Positions 18,869-30,699 of a DNA stretch of 64,000 bases are shown here, piece after piece. The notes below the pieces were generated by a model, which searched no databases, was not told the origin of the DNA, and saw only the letters and a list, made by a program, of their open reading frames with translations. Positions within the stretch are counted from its first letter, which is position 1. Every line of letters starts with the position of its first letter. The DNA lies in assembly GCA_026415435.1 (NCBI GenBank), contig JAOAHC010000040.1:201456-265455 (forward strand), written 5' to 3'. This DNA is from Clostridia bacterium. Its GTDB lineage: Bacteria; Bacillota; Clostridia; TANB77; CAG-465. A program made the translations under genes and the position numbers.

Positions 18869-19609
18869 CTAATTATCAAATTCATACATAACAATACTAG
18901 TCAAATATATAGCTGCAGTTTCTGCTCTTAGAATTCTTTCTCCTAAGCCAACAGAAATAACATTATTAATCTCACTAATCTTCTTAGCTTCTGTAGGATC
19001 AAATCCGCCTTCTGCTCCAACTATAATTGCAATTTTACCTGCATTTTTTGATTTATTTTTTATTTCTTCTACTTTCTCTTTTAAACTAACATCTTCAAGC
19101 TCATATGCAAAAAACACACAATCATATATTTTCAACTCTTTTAAAATATCATTGAAATAACCAAAACTATTTACTATAACTTCATCTGTTCTTCCACATT
19201 GTTTACAAGCTTCGTATGAAATTTTTTGAAATTTATCTTTTCTTTTAACCCTATCTTTTTCATCTAACTTAACTACTACGTTTTTTGAAAAAAATGGTGT
19301 TATACTTTTAATACCAATTTCTATTACCTTCTGAATTAAAAAGTCCATTTTATCAGATTTAAGCATAGCCTGATAAAGAGTAATATCCACGCTCGGTTCT
19401 CCTTTTTTATCTGAATGTTTTATTATTTTTAATCCAATACTTTTTTTATTTATATTTTCTATACAACAAACAAACTCATTTACAGTTATGTTATCTCCTA
19501 CTTCGTATCTTAAAACATTAATGTGATTTACTTCATCACCATATATTTCAAATAAATTTTCATTAATTTCTCGAATATCTTGCTTTTTTACTATAAATCT
19601 CCTTGCCAT
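18869..19609 (-). CDS. rsmE: 16S rRNA m3U1498 methyltransferase RsmE
   Basis: A 246-residue SPOUT methyltransferase that methylates U1498 of 16S rRNA. The cofactor knot is seen in IVGAEGGF and VGLGERILRAETAAI near the C-terminus, with the PUA-like N-terminal part and KSDKMDFLIQKVIEIG before it. Length is typical. GGTGATAAA precedes the ATG. A terminator separates it from ruvB, so it is probably a single-gene unit. Confidence 0.95.
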   Translation of the reverse strand: MARRFIVKKQDIREINENLFEIYGDEVNHINVLRYEVGDNITVNEFVCCIENINKKSIGLKIIKHSDKKGEPSVDITLYQAMLKSDKMDFLIQKVIEIGIKSITPFFSKNVVVKLDEKDRVKRKDKFQKISYEACKQCGRTDEVIVNSFGYFNDILKELKIYDCVFFAYELEDVSLKEKVEEIKNKSKNAGKIAIIVGAEGGFDPTEAKKISEINNVISVGLGERILRAETAAIYLTSIVMYEFDN

Positions 19610-19724
19610 TTTATCACCTTATAGAATTATATCATTATATACAGTTATTTTCAACAAAAACATTTATTCAAATTTAATATCATACTTGTATTTCATCATA
19701 TTCTATCATAATATAACAAAAATA

Positions 19725-19753
19725 TTGATTTTTTACATTTCTTATTATATAAT
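19725..19753 (+). promoter_or_regulatory. Sigma-A promoter of the 19788 gene
   Basis: TTGATT (19725-19730), a 17-base spacer and TATAAT (19748-19753), 34 bases before the ATG. Confidence 0.85.
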
Positions 19754-19787
19754 GAATTTCACATTTTGAATATAAGGAGATGATCTA

Positions 19788-20408
19788 ATGTCTACCCGCA
19801 AAACATTGCGACTTAATTTATCTGCAATGAAAAAAATAGGTACAAACCCATATAACGAATTAGAGTTATCAAGATTTATAAAAAAGCTTACTCTACCTGC
19901 ATATATTGTGGGTAGAAATATAGGTATTGAGAATGTAATTACAGATAATTTAAAAGGGCATCATCATGATGTTTTCTGTAGTAACCCACTCCTTTTAGGT
20001 GATTTTGAAATTTCAGGTATTATGAATAATGGAATAATACTTGAAAACAAAACTATAAAACACAATAATATTACTTTTAAGTCAATTAATGTGGGGTATG
20101 AGATTCTAAAATGGCTATGGAGACCAGTTGAATATATACCAAACAATATTAAAATTGGATCTGCTCTTACAGAATATTCATCAACAAATAATATTATGGT
20201 AAAAGTGGATAACTCTGTAGCTTTTATTCAAAGACAATGCTGTCCTGAAGAACTATCTGCTTCAATATCAAGTATTCAATATCCAACAAATAAAAAATCT
20301 TCAAGAAGTACGTTACAAATCGATGGCCAGTTAGATATTTTTGAAAATACACCATCTGTATTACACTTAGAACAAAATTATGACTACGTTATTGAACTAA
20401 TAGCATAA
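19788..20408 (+). CDS. Unknown 206-residue protein
   Basis: A plus-strand gene with a consensus promoter, AAGGAGATGAT ribosome site and a strong terminator. The protein is basic at its N-terminus and has alternating strand-like segments with no signal peptide, membrane helix or cysteine cluster. No family recognised. It ends 47 bases from the convergent dnaJ. Like the genes at 5929, 11274 and 34089 it is a well-expressed-looking orphan running against the leftward trend. Confidence 0.7.
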   Translation: MSTRKTLRLNLSAMKKIGTNPYNELELSRFIKKLTLPAYIVGRNIGIENVITDNLKGHHHDVFCSNPLLLGDFEISGIMNNGIILENKTIKHNNITFKSINVGYEILKWLWRPVEYIPNNIKIGSALTEYSSTNNIMVKVDNSVAFIQRQCCPEELSASISSIQYPTNKKSSRSTLQIDGQLDIFENTPSVLHLEQNYDYVIELIA

Positions 20409-20413
20409 GTATA

Positions 20414-20449
20414 AAAAAAGTTACTGCAAAACAATGCAGTAACTTTTTT
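20414..20449. terminator. Bidirectional terminator between 19788 gene and dnaJ
   Basis: A 15-bp perfect stem (20414-20428 with 20435-20449) with A-run on one side and T-run on the other, so it can terminate transcription from both convergent units. Confidence 0.9.
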
Positions 20450-20454
20450 ATATT

Positions 20455-21606
20455 CTATCTACCAAAGAATCCTTTTTTTCTAATCACTTCTTCACCAGAT
20501 AAATTAGCAAACTCAATTAATAACTCTTTTTGTCTATCTGTTAACTTCTTTGGAACCTCAACTTCCACACTAAATTCTAGATCCCCTCTAGAAGTACCAC
20601 GTATATTAGGAATACCTCTACTTTTTATCTTAAATTTAGATCCAGATCTAGTTCCTTCAGGTATACTAAATTCCATATTTCCTTCTAAAGTCGGTATAAC
20701 TATAGTTCCACCAAGTGTAGCTTTAGTAAATGAAATAGGCATTTCAAAATGTATATCTGAACCACTTCTTTTAAATATTTTATGAGGCAATATATTAACA
20801 ACTATAAACAAGTCACCGTTTGGCCCACCTTTTTTACCGGTGTCGCCTTCTCCCCTTATAGAGATTGCTTGCCCATTATCTATTCCAGATGGAATGCTAA
20901 CTTTTATCTTTCTACTTTTTTTAGCATTACCGCTTCCACCACATTTTTCACAAGGATTAAGTATTATTTTACCTTCTCCTCCACACTTGTCGCATGTTCT
21001 AACTGTAGATATAGTACCCATTATTGTATTTTGAGTCACTTGAATTTTACCATTTCCTCCACATTTATCGCATGTTACAGGATGCGTGCCGTTTCTTGCA
21101 CCACTTCCATTACATGTATCACATTTTTCATTTCTAGATACATTTATTTCTTTACTTGTACCAAATGCAGCTTCTTCAAAAGTAATAGACATATTATATC
21201 TTAAATCAGCTCCTTTAGTTGGTCCATTTTTCTTACTAGAACCAAATCCACCGAAACCTCCTCCAAATACACTTCCTAATATATCTTCTAAATCAATATC
21301 AACTCCACCATTAAAGCCAGAAAAATCAAAACCGGAGAAGCCTCCATAACCACCTGCACCACCAAAACCTGCATTTTCAAAATTAGATCCAAATTGATCG
21401 TATTGAGCACGCTTAGTTTTGTCAGATAATATACTGTATGCTTCACTTATTTCTTTAAACTTTGCTTCGGCTGCTGATTTATTTTCGCCAGCATGTGAAT
21501 CTGGATGATATTCTTTAGCAAGCTTTCTATATGCTTTTTTTATTTCTTCATCGGTAGCCGTTTTGCTTACTCCAAGCATATCATAATAGTCTTTCGAACC
21601 TGCCAC
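20455..21606 (-). CDS. dnaJ: Co-chaperone DnaJ
   Basis: A 383-residue type I DnaJ that stimulates DnaK ATPase and delivers clients. The J-domain has HPD at residues 34-36. A glycine/phenylalanine-rich linker follows, then four CxxCxGxG zinc repeats ([32 protein letters not shown]) and the client-binding C-terminus. It is the last gene of hrcA-grpE-dnaK-dnaJ. Confidence 0.98.
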   Translation of the reverse strand: MAGSKDYYDMLGVSKTATDEEIKKAYRKLAKEYHPDSHAGENKSAAEAKFKEISEAYSILSDKTKRAQYDQFGSNFENAGFGGAGGYGGFSGFDFSGFNGGVDIDLEDILGSVFGGGFGGFGSSKKNGPTKGADLRYNMSITFEEAAFGTSKEINVSRNEKCDTCNGSGARNGTHPVTCDKCGGNGKIQVTQNTIMGTISTVRTCDKCGGEGKIILNPCEKCGGSGNAKKSRKIKVSIPSGIDNGQAISIRGEGDTGKKGGPNGDLFIVVNILPHKIFKRSGSDIHFEMPISFTKATLGGTIVIPTLEGNMEFSIPEGTRSGSKFKIKSRGIPNIRGTSRGDLEFSVEVEVPKKLTDRQKELLIEFANLSGEEVIRKKGFFGR

Positions 21607-21708
21607 TTAAACCTACCTCCACATCTTAAATTAAGGCAAGAATTATATCCTGCCTTAATTTATATTACTATATTATTATTATATTAATTTTTTAGTAAAA
21701 CTCTACAA

Positions 21709-23550
<1,842 letters not shown>

Positions 23551-23662
23551 CTAAAATAAAGTTATATATTTATAATATTCATTTGTTATATATTAGTTTA
23601 TATACACTCAGGACAAAATTTTTAAAATTACATCAAAATTTATCCTAAGCTTATATCAAAAT

Positions 23663-24196
23663 TTAGTTTGCTACTTTTACCATTGCGTGTCTTATAACTT
23701 TGTCTGATATTTTGTAGCCTTTTCTTAAAACTTCAACAATTTGTCTTTCCTTAAAGTTTTCATCTTCAATATGCATTACTGCTTCATGTAAGTTTGGGTC
23801 AAATTCTTCACCAAGTGAAACAATTTCTTTTAAACCAAACTTTTCTAAAGTTTCTTTTAATTGTGTATATATCATAAGTATTCCATTTTTAAATTTATCA
23901 TCTGAACATTCACTCATTATTGCGCTTTCGAAGTTATCAAGTATTGGTAATACTGCTTCAACAACATCTGAAGTTATTGTAAAATGTAGATTATCTTTTT
24001 CTTTAACAATTCTTTTTTTAAAATTATCAAAGTCTGCCATATTTCTTTTTAAATGTTCAAAATATTCATCAGCTTTCTTTTTTTGTACAATTAAGTCATC
24101 GTTTAATTTAGCTATATATTCATCTTTATTAATTTCTTCATTTTTTAATGTATCTATGTTTTCAATATCATTGTTTAATTTTTCTTCTATACTCAT
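23663..24196 (-). CDS. grpE: Nucleotide exchange factor GrpE
   Basis: A 177-residue GrpE, the ADP-release factor of DnaK. It has a long N-terminal coiled coil (about residues 10-70), FDNFKKRI, and the C-terminal signature NLHEAVMHIED and VLRKGYKISDKVIRHAMVKV. Length is typical. It lies 29 bases after hrcA. Confidence 0.96.
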   Translation of the reverse strand: MSIEEKLNNDIENIDTLKNEEINKDEYIAKLNDDLIVQKKKADEYFEHLKRNMADFDNFKKRIVKEKDNLHFTITSDVVEAVLPILDNFESAIMSECSDDKFKNGILMIYTQLKETLEKFGLKEIVSLGEEFDPNLHEAVMHIEDENFKERQIVEVLRKGYKISDKVIRHAMVKVAN

Positions 24197-24225
24197 TAAT
24201 TTACCTCCAATATTAAAATTTAAGT

Positions 24226-25236
24226 TTAGTTAGGTTTTGAAAATAGATTTTTAAATTTAGAATTTATATATTTCAATGTTGATACTGTCTTAGAATAGTC
24301 AATTCTTTTTGGACTTATAACAGATAAATTACCTATATTTTTATCGTCTAAAATATTAAGTGATATTATGCTATATTCACTAAGTAATATTTCTTTATTT
24401 TCAGAACCAATTATAATACCAAGTTCATTGTTTGATACTTTAGCTAATGTACTATCAAGAATATCCTTAGTAGACAATATATTAACAAAGTTTTTAGCTT
24501 TTTCAACATCTGAAAATTCTGGAAGCTCAAGTATTGATTCAACATTATTACTTATTTTTTTTACACCAGAATTTAGTTCTCTTCTTAAACCTTCACTTAT
24601 TTGACCTAATATTTCTGAAAAAGTCGTAAGTTCTTTTGATATTACCATATTTAAAGCATAATACACTCTTTCTAAGGGCGTTCCTTTTAAATTTATGTTT
24701 AGTACCTTAGTAAGCTCATTTACTGTATCTTCAGGTATTATATCTGTAAGTTTTGCTACACAATCTTTTATAGTTCCGTTTTTAGACATAACTATTACTA
24801 GTAAAATCTTATCAGTTATTCTAAGTAATTTTATACTCTCTATAATATCTTCATTTTTAAGAGTAAGTATAGTAGGTCTGCCCAGCAACTTAGATACTGT
24901 ATCCGATGCTTGTTCAAGTAGATTTTCAGTATCTCCATACCCTGTTATACTATTATCTATATAGTTTATATCTAACATAGAAAGTTTTTTTTCTTTCATT
25001 AGATTATCTACATAATATCTGTAACCTTTTGTAGATGGTATTCTGCCTGCAGATATATGAGGTTGTTCTAAATATCCATCATCTTCAAGAAGTTTCATTT
25101 CATTTCTAATTGTAGCAGGACTATACTCTAAATTATACTTATCTACTATTGTCTTAGAACCTACTGGCTCTGCAGACTCTATGTAGTCTTCAACAACTGA
25201 TGATAATATTTTTTTTTTGCGTTCATCTAAACTCAT
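24226..25236 (-). CDS. hrcA: Heat-inducible repressor HrcA
   Basis: A 336-residue repressor that binds CIRCE operators and keeps dnaK and groE low; its folding depends on GroEL. The N-terminal winged helix includes VEDYIESAEPVGSKTI and SPATIRNEM. The C-terminal GAF-like part ends with ISPKRIDYSKTV. It is first in its operon, 16 bases downstream of the CIRCE element, so it is self-controlled. Confidence 0.97.
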   Translation of the reverse strand: MSLDERKKKILSSVVEDYIESAEPVGSKTIVDKYNLEYSPATIRNEMKLLEDDGYLEQPHISAGRIPSTKGYRYYVDNLMKEKKLSMLDINYIDNSITGYGDTENLLEQASDTVSKLLGRPTILTLKNEDIIESIKLLRITDKILLVIVMSKNGTIKDCVAKLTDIIPEDTVNELTKVLNINLKGTPLERVYYALNMVISKELTTFSEILGQISEGLRRELNSGVKKISNNVESILELPEFSDVEKAKNFVNILSTKDILDSTLAKVSNNELGIIIGSENKEILLSEYSIISLNILDDKNIGNLSVISPKRIDYSKTVSTLKYINSKFKNLFSKPN

Positions 25237-25251
25237 TTTATCACCTTTAAA

Positions 25252-25278
25252 TTAGCACTCGATTTATCTAAGTGCTAA
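25252..25278. promoter_or_regulatory. CIRCE operator
   Basis: TTAGCACTC, nine bases, then AAGTGCTAA. It matches the CIRCE consensus (TTAGCACTC-N9-GAGTGCTAA) except for one base, and lies between the promoter and hrcA. Confidence 0.97.
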
Positions 25279-25288
25279 TTACATATAT

Positions 25289-25317
25289 ATAATAACTCAA
25301 AAAAAAATATTTGTCAA
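25289..25317 (-). promoter_or_regulatory. Sigma-A promoter of hrcA-grpE-dnaK-dnaJ
   Basis: Read leftward: TTGACA (25317-25312), 17 bases, TATTAT (25294-25289). The CIRCE operator begins 11 bases downstream, covering the expected start of transcription. Confidence 0.88.
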
Positions 25318-25360
25318 GAAAAAGACAAATATTTTTTTATTTTTTAACACTATCTGAAGT

Positions 25361-28300
25361 TTATTCAAAATCTGTAGCTGCTCTACTATCTAAATCAAAT
25401 AATACTACAGTACCTTTTACTTTACTATATGTTGCTTGATCAATTACTCTTAATGTTCCTTTTTCCAGTTGTAATACTAAGTAATTCGTATCCGTTATTG
25501 TTTGTCCTGCTTTAGTAAATCCTAGATATCCTTCATAATCCCACTGTGATGTATTTGGAATTTCAGTAGTTGTACCTTGAACTTTGTTATTATAACTATA
25601 TCCTAGTCTTACTGGATTACTTGATGGATTATCTACACACACTATGTTGAATTTTACTCCTATATATCCATCTTTTAACGGTTTGTTTAAATCACTTGTT
25701 CCTCTTTCTATTGCTATTGTTGAATTTGGTAATTTAAATTCACCATACCATGCTTGAACAAATGTATTTGCACTTATACTCATCATCTTTTTAGTAAGTC
25801 TCATTGTACCATCTATTCTTAACATCTCCATACTTGATGACATATTTGTATAGTTATTTGTGTATCCTAAATTTACTAGATACCTATATCCATCATTCGG
25901 TTTAAAATATATTGAATATCCACTTCCTGCAAGAGGTACATATTTTCCACTACTATTTTTATAGTATAACGTTACATCTTTTATTGTTTGACCAGTTTTA
26001 GAAATATAGTAATACTCTGGAGTTATATCTACATATCTATTATCTAGATTTGGTAGTGAACCTGTTGTTTTTAAATCAAAGCTTATCCTATATCCCATTT
26101 TTGGAGCATTTATATACTGTACTTGTTTATATGGTCCAAGTGGAAGTGTTCTCTTAACTTCACTTGCCGTGCCAGTTTCAGTTGCCGGCCTATTTACCAT
26201 ATTATTTGTTCCAAGAGATGTCATATCCCATTTTAAAAGTCCTGAATAGAAGTATTTTCCAGATGATACATTTATCCCATTTGCATCTGTTTTTCTAAAT
26301 GTATCCTTAAAGTTAATATCTGTACAGTCTGTAATTTTAAAATCGAATATTCTACCTAAATTCGTTGTAGTAAACGTTTTTTGTGCCATATGATTTGAAT
26401 CTGCATAAACATCATTTCTATCATAATAATTACTTTGTCTTCTTTGTGACTCTGTTCCTCTTATTGTATTTTGTTCATTATCAACTAATGTAGATCCATC
26501 ACTTGCACTAGGATTAGAAGAAGAAGTACTTAAATACTGAATAAATGCTGCTGCATCTTTTAAATTAAATGGTGCATTTACAGTTATAGCTCTTATATAG
26601 TAATTATTAGTATTTTGATATACTACATTAACACCCTCTGTGTTTATGACATCTGCTGCTGCTTGAGCTCTTATCTTACCGCCTTTTGGTATTTCAATCC
26701 AAGTTCTTGCATTTTCCTTACCTGTATTCGAAGTTATAATAGAACCATATGCATTATATACAGAATAATTTTCTATATCAAAATCAAAACTAATAAAGTA
26801 AGTATGTACAAACTTATTTGTATCAACTCCGTTATAGTTTGGCGAACCCGATGTATAACTTGTTGCTCTTGGAGTTATTTCAAAAGGTGTATTTTTTTGT
26901 ATTATACTATATCCTTGCGCTGAATCTGTTTGATTTATTATTGCATCACTTCTTATAACATCTGATGCTATACTTATTGGTGTAAGTACATTTACCTTAT
27001 TTACATTTTGACTAGAACCAGAATGTATATCATATGTTTTTGATTGTTCTGTAAAATCTCCCGAAGAAACATTACCTCTACTTAAAGAATCATAAAACGA
27101 GTCTGAACCCTTATTAAAATTAGAAGCAGTTGTTATGTTATAGTAAATCTTTCCTGTTAAATATCTCATACCATTTGTTCTATCTTCTGGTATTGTTAAT
27201 GTTTGATCTACAAAGTCTGATCTATATGTCCTTGTAGATGGTGTATAAAAACTTCTTGCATTTGAAGTATAACTACTTTCATTTTGTGTATTTATATTTA
27301 CCTCTGGTAAAGTTCCATTAGTAGTTGCACTAAAATATACTGTTTTAGAATCAAGTAAAGGTCTTAATATTTGACTTGATTCAACTGTAACATAGTCATT
27401 TTGGCTAGTAAATGTTACCCCTATTCCTGCTCCTGATGCTGCACCACTATATGTTACTTTATCTACATCACTTTTTGTAGTATCTGCTAAATCTTTACAT
27501 GTGCTATCCCACCCACAATGTGCTGTATTTGTACCCAATCCATATGTACTATTTCCAAATGTATTATAGTATCTTAAAGTAGAATCTACATCCTTTATAC
27601 CCTCACTAAATCTTGAATTATAGCTTGAGCTTGTATTTATTGTATATGTATTTGTACCTTGATTAAATAATTCGCCACCTTTGTTACTATCATCATCGTA
27701 CAATTCAAAATTACTAATTCTATACATTTTAAAATTATTTAATCTATAGTAATCATATTTATATGGAACACTATAATTTAAAGTTTTACTCTTTGTTCCA
27801 GAAGTTGTAGTCTCAGTTCTATATTTAACCTCTATATCACTGGAATCTACACTTTCACCTGTAGCTAAACTATATGATGAATCTGTTACTGTTTTAGTAG
27901 CTGTAGTTGGATATTCCACTGTTATTGAATTAGTTACGTAAGATTCCCCTGTTTTTAAAGAATATCCTGGACTAACTGATTTTGTCTCATATTTTTTAGT
28001 CTTTGTATCATAGTACTTTACACTTATACTATGAGATTTTATAGTTTCACCACTTCCCAGCGTATATGGATTTGTCTGAGTCTTAGTAGCTGTTGTAGGA
28101 TACCTAACAACTATAGAATACTTACTAAAAGATTCTAAATTATTAGAATTTAAACTATATCCATATGATTCTTTTTTATATGCCCAATAATAATATGTAC
28201 CTGTATACGACTTAGATACCTCAACACTCATACCAACTGATCCTGTTTTTTGAGCTGTAGAATAGTTTAGAGCCCTTAATATATATGGATATGCTCCTCC

Positions 28301-29698
28301 TACATACGAAATTAGACTCTCACTTGAAGGTATATAGTCTACACTTGTTGATGTTGTTGAATTCCCGTATTGCCAAGATGCTGCATCAAACAATATTGAT
28401 CCAATTATACTTACGGATGGTAGTGGCGTCGGAGTAGGATCCGGAGGTATAGGTGGAGTGGTAAGTGTATAATAAAAATCAATAAATGTAAAATCGGCTG
28501 TATTACCCGATGTTAATGTTGCGTTTTTAGATGAATTCAATCCAGTTGCACTTATTGCAGGTGGAGAATTAGTAGATTTAGTACTAGCTTTCATACCATT
28601 ATACGTCACTATTTTTCCACTATATGACGTTCTTGAATCATATGATAATTTACTTATTCCTGTACCTAATTCTAGTTGAAAAAATGCATTAAATCCTGTC
28701 TTACCGCCTATGCTAGATATTGTTTTGTTATTTGAATCTATTAAAGATTTACTTCCAAAATCAGTTAAAATAGCACCTGTACTTGCATTAATGTGTCTTA
28801 CATAAACCTCTCTATATTTAGGTTGAGGAAGTATTATAATATTATCAAATTTATTTATTATTGATTGTTGTGGAGCAGAAACAGATTTATTCCAATCCAC
28901 ATATCCAGATGTGTCAGAACTACTCCAATCACTATTTGCTCTTCCTTTTACCCTATCAAGATTAAAAAATTGAGAAGCCGTTCTTATATTGAGTAAATAA
29001 TCATCTGGATAATTAGTTTGGCTGGCATATGCATTTTTCTTTGTAAAATACACATTAGAAAAGTAAATAGGCGTATCCACAGTATATTTACTTCCAAGTT
29101 TAGTCTTAAAAGCCTTAATTATATTGTCGCTCTCTTTGAGATCAATTCTGTACTCAGATATCATAGTTTTTGTAGTACCAGAACCAGTAATTTTTATTCT
29201 ATAATCATTAAAATTTTTCAAAGTATATAGTGCTTCATACGTTTGTACATTTAAATTAATACCAGTTTTTATATTGCTAATCTTATTTCTTTCTGTCACC
29301 GAATCACCTAAGGGCACACTCTCATATGTCTCATAAGTATAGTCATCTCCAGAAATATATTTTGTATTAGGACTACTATGAAAAATAACTGTTTGTCCAC
29401 TTATTGAATAATAAGTAGGCATCTTATCAAATAATCCAGAATGATCGCCTCTCTTTGCCCATTGTCCTTGGTTAGCATATTCAGTTGGATAATTTTTTTT
29501 CCATGTATCATATAATTGAACAGAAGTTGTATGTGCACTAACTGATGTCCTATAAACAAGATACGACTCACCATTACTTTCAACCACTATTGTTCTAGCG
29601 GTTATATTATACGCATGACATGAGTTAGCTATAAAGCTTAGAAAAAACGCAAATATAAAAGAAAAAAGTAATTTTTTAATAACTATGTTAATTTTCAT
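25361..29698 (-). CDS. Large secreted surface protein, 1445 residues
   Basis: The ATG at 29698 follows GAGGTG and opens a signal peptide (KKLLFSFIFAFFLSFIANS). The mature protein is rich in Ser, Thr, Tyr and Asn and beta-strand-like. A proline linker (PPIPPDPTPTPLPS) lies about a third of the way in. Straight after it come related segments, YPTTATKT followed by Y(T/S)L and a G-E-T/S turn, seen at least three times as internal repeats. The C-terminal third resembles the DUF5704-type region of clostridial surface proteins (WYGEFKLPNSTI, DGYIGVKFNI), a call from memory. No LPXTG or SLH anchor was seen. It is a single-gene unit. Confidence 0.75.
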   Translation of the reverse strand: MKINIVIKKLLFSFIFAFFLSFIANSCHAYNITARTIVVESNGESYLVYRTSVSAHTTSVQLYDTWKKNYPTEYANQGQWAKRGDHSGLFDKMPTYYSISGQTVIFHSSPNTKYISGDDYTYETYESVPLGDSVTERNKISNIKTGINLNVQTYEALYTLKNFNDYRIKITGSGTTKTMISEYRIDLKESDNIIKAFKTKLGSKYTVDTPIYFSNVYFTKKNAYASQTNYPDDYLLNIRTASQFFNLDRVKGRANSDWSSSDTSGYVDWNKSVSAPQQSIINKFDNIIILPQPKYREVYVRHINASTGAILTDFGSKSLIDSNNKTISSIGGKTGFNAFFQLELGTGISKLSYDSRTSYSGKIVTYNGMKASTKSTNSPPAISATGLNSSKNATLTSGNTADFTFIDFYYTLTTPPIPPDPTPTPLPSVSIIGSILFDAASWQYGNSTTSTSVDYIPSSESLISYVGGAYPYILRALNYSTAQKTGSVGMSVEVSKSYTGTYYYWAYKKESYGYSLNSNNLESFSKYSIVVRYPTTATKTQTNPYTLGSGETIKSHSISVKYYDTKTKKYETKSVSPGYSLKTGESYVTNSITVEYPTTATKTVTDSSYSLATGESVDSSDIEVKYRTETTTSGTKSKTLNYSVPYKYDYYRLNNFKMYRISNFELYDDDSNKGGELFNQGTNTYTINTSSSYNSRFSEGIKDVDSTLRYYNTFGNSTYGLGTNTAHCGWDSTCKDLADTTKSDVDKVTYSGAASGAGIGVTFTSQNDYVTVESSQILRPLLDSKTVYFSATTNGTLPEVNINTQNESSYTSNARSFYTPSTRTYRSDFVDQTLTIPEDRTNGMRYLTGKIYYNITTASNFNKGSDSFYDSLSRGNVSSGDFTEQSKTYDIHSGSSQNVNKVNVLTPISIASDVIRSDAIINQTDSAQGYSIIQKNTPFEITPRATSYTSGSPNYNGVDTNKFVHTYFISFDFDIENYSVYNAYGSIITSNTGKENARTWIEIPKGGKIRAQAAADVINTEGVNVVYQNTNNYYIRAITVNAPFNLKDAAAFIQYLSTSSSNPSASDGSTLVDNEQNTIRGTESQRRQSNYYDRNDVYADSNHMAQKTFTTTNLGRIFDFKITDCTDINFKDTFRKTDANGINVSSGKYFYSGLLKWDMTSLGTNNMVNRPATETGTASEVKRTLPLGPYKQVQYINAPKMGYRISFDLKTTGSLPNLDNRYVDITPEYYYISKTGQTIKDVTLYYKNSSGKYVPLAGSGYSIYFKPNDGYRYLVNLGYTNNYTNMSSSMEMLRIDGTMRLTKKMMSISANTFVQAWYGEFKLPNSTIAIERGTSDLNKPLKDGYIGVKFNIVCVDNPSSNPVRLGYSYNNKVQGTTTEIPNTSQWDYEGYLGFTKAGQTITDTNYLVLQLEKGTLRVIDQATYSKVKGTVVLFDLDSRAATDFE

Positions 29699-29786
29699 AC
29701 CACACCTCAAAAATCTATAATTACTAACAATTTTATAACTTAATACTACTTTTGTCAATAGTTTTAGATGTATTTTATAACATTAT

Positions 29787-29827
29787 AGTGTTAAAAAAGA
29801 TGACCAAAAGTCATCTTTTTTAACACT
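29787..29827 (-). terminator. Terminator of the 29838 gene
   Basis: A perfect 18-bp stem (29787-29804 with 29810-29827) with A/T runs in both flanks, between the 29838 gene and the large surface-protein gene. Confidence 0.9.
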
Positions 29828-29837
29828 ATTTTTAAGC

Positions 29838-30554
29838 TCACGGATATAATTCATTATATTTCTCCAAAGACATTAAATTTACAACAGCGGTACTAGTATC
29901 TCCATTTTTATATAAAAGGGTGAAATATACTTTATCGCCTGGTCTTGCATTCTCCTTAACATATAGCCTACTTTCAGCTATGTTAAATTCTATTTTGTTT
30001 TTAATTTCTTTATGTGTATAGTAGTCAATATATTTAACTGAATAAGGTTTACCTTGCACTCTTACATAACGCGAAGAATACTCACCACATGCATCACTGC
30101 CAGTTGTCATATCAATGTCATTTTCAGTATTAATACGATTGTATCCATCACCAACTAACAGAGTCTCAAATTCTTCAATATTTCCATTAGGATTTACTCC
30201 ATTTACACTTATTCTAGCATAACCCGATTTAGAAAAGGTAATCATAACATATCCATCGCGATATTTTGTTGAGATTTTATTTTTGGGATTATCTGAAAAT
30301 ATAACCTTCATCGAATTTTTTACAACTTTACCACCGCTTATATCTACAAATATGGGGGTCCCTGGATAAATGCCATACATATATCCTATACTCATCGGAG
30401 GAGGCTCTTCTTTTTGCACTACCTTAGCTGCAACGCTTTTCATGTTTACTTCTTTTTTGTCATTTGTAATTTTGTTAGCCGCAAAAATGCTGGTAGTCTG
30501 AGATGCAATCAAAATGCATAAAATCAATGAAATTATTTTCCGTTTCATACTCAT
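29838..30554 (-). CDS. Secreted protein of unknown function
   Basis: The ATG at 30554 follows AAAGGAGAG and opens a signal peptide (KRKIISLILCILIASQTTS, cleaved near ANK). The mature part, about 210 residues, looks like beta-sandwich (Ig-like) material, with VFVDISGG, KISTKYRDGYVMITF and SGYARISVNG. No catalytic motif is visible. Codon 5 is CGG followed by AAA. A +1 shift there would stop at the third codon, so it must be read as arginine for the signal peptide to exist. It lies next to the large surface-protein gene but has its own terminator. Confidence 0.75.
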   Translation of the reverse strand: MSMKRKIISLILCILIASQTTSIFAANKITNDKKEVNMKSVAAKVVQKEEPPPMSIGYMYGIYPGTPIFVDISGGKVVKNSMKVIFSDNPKNKISTKYRDGYVMITFSKSGYARISVNGVNPNGNIEEFETLLVGDGYNRINTENDIDMTTGSDACGEYSSRYVRVQGKPYSVKYIDYYTHKEIKNKIEFNIAESRLYVKENARPGDKVYFTLLYKNGDTSTAVVNLMSLEKYNELYP

Positions 30555-30699
30555 AGAAAACTCTCCTTTCACAAAACATATTAATAATTTGCTCTATTTC
30601 TTACTAATTTTGCCATATTTATATCATAAAATTTATTCCATGTCAATAGTTTCGATAAATATTATGTAAATTCATCTACATTTTTCTCATATTTGCACT

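Noticed and set aside
20782-21349. Plus-strand frames opposite dnaJ
   Set aside because: They mirror the Cys/Gly-rich repeats of DnaJ and have no promoter or ribosome site.
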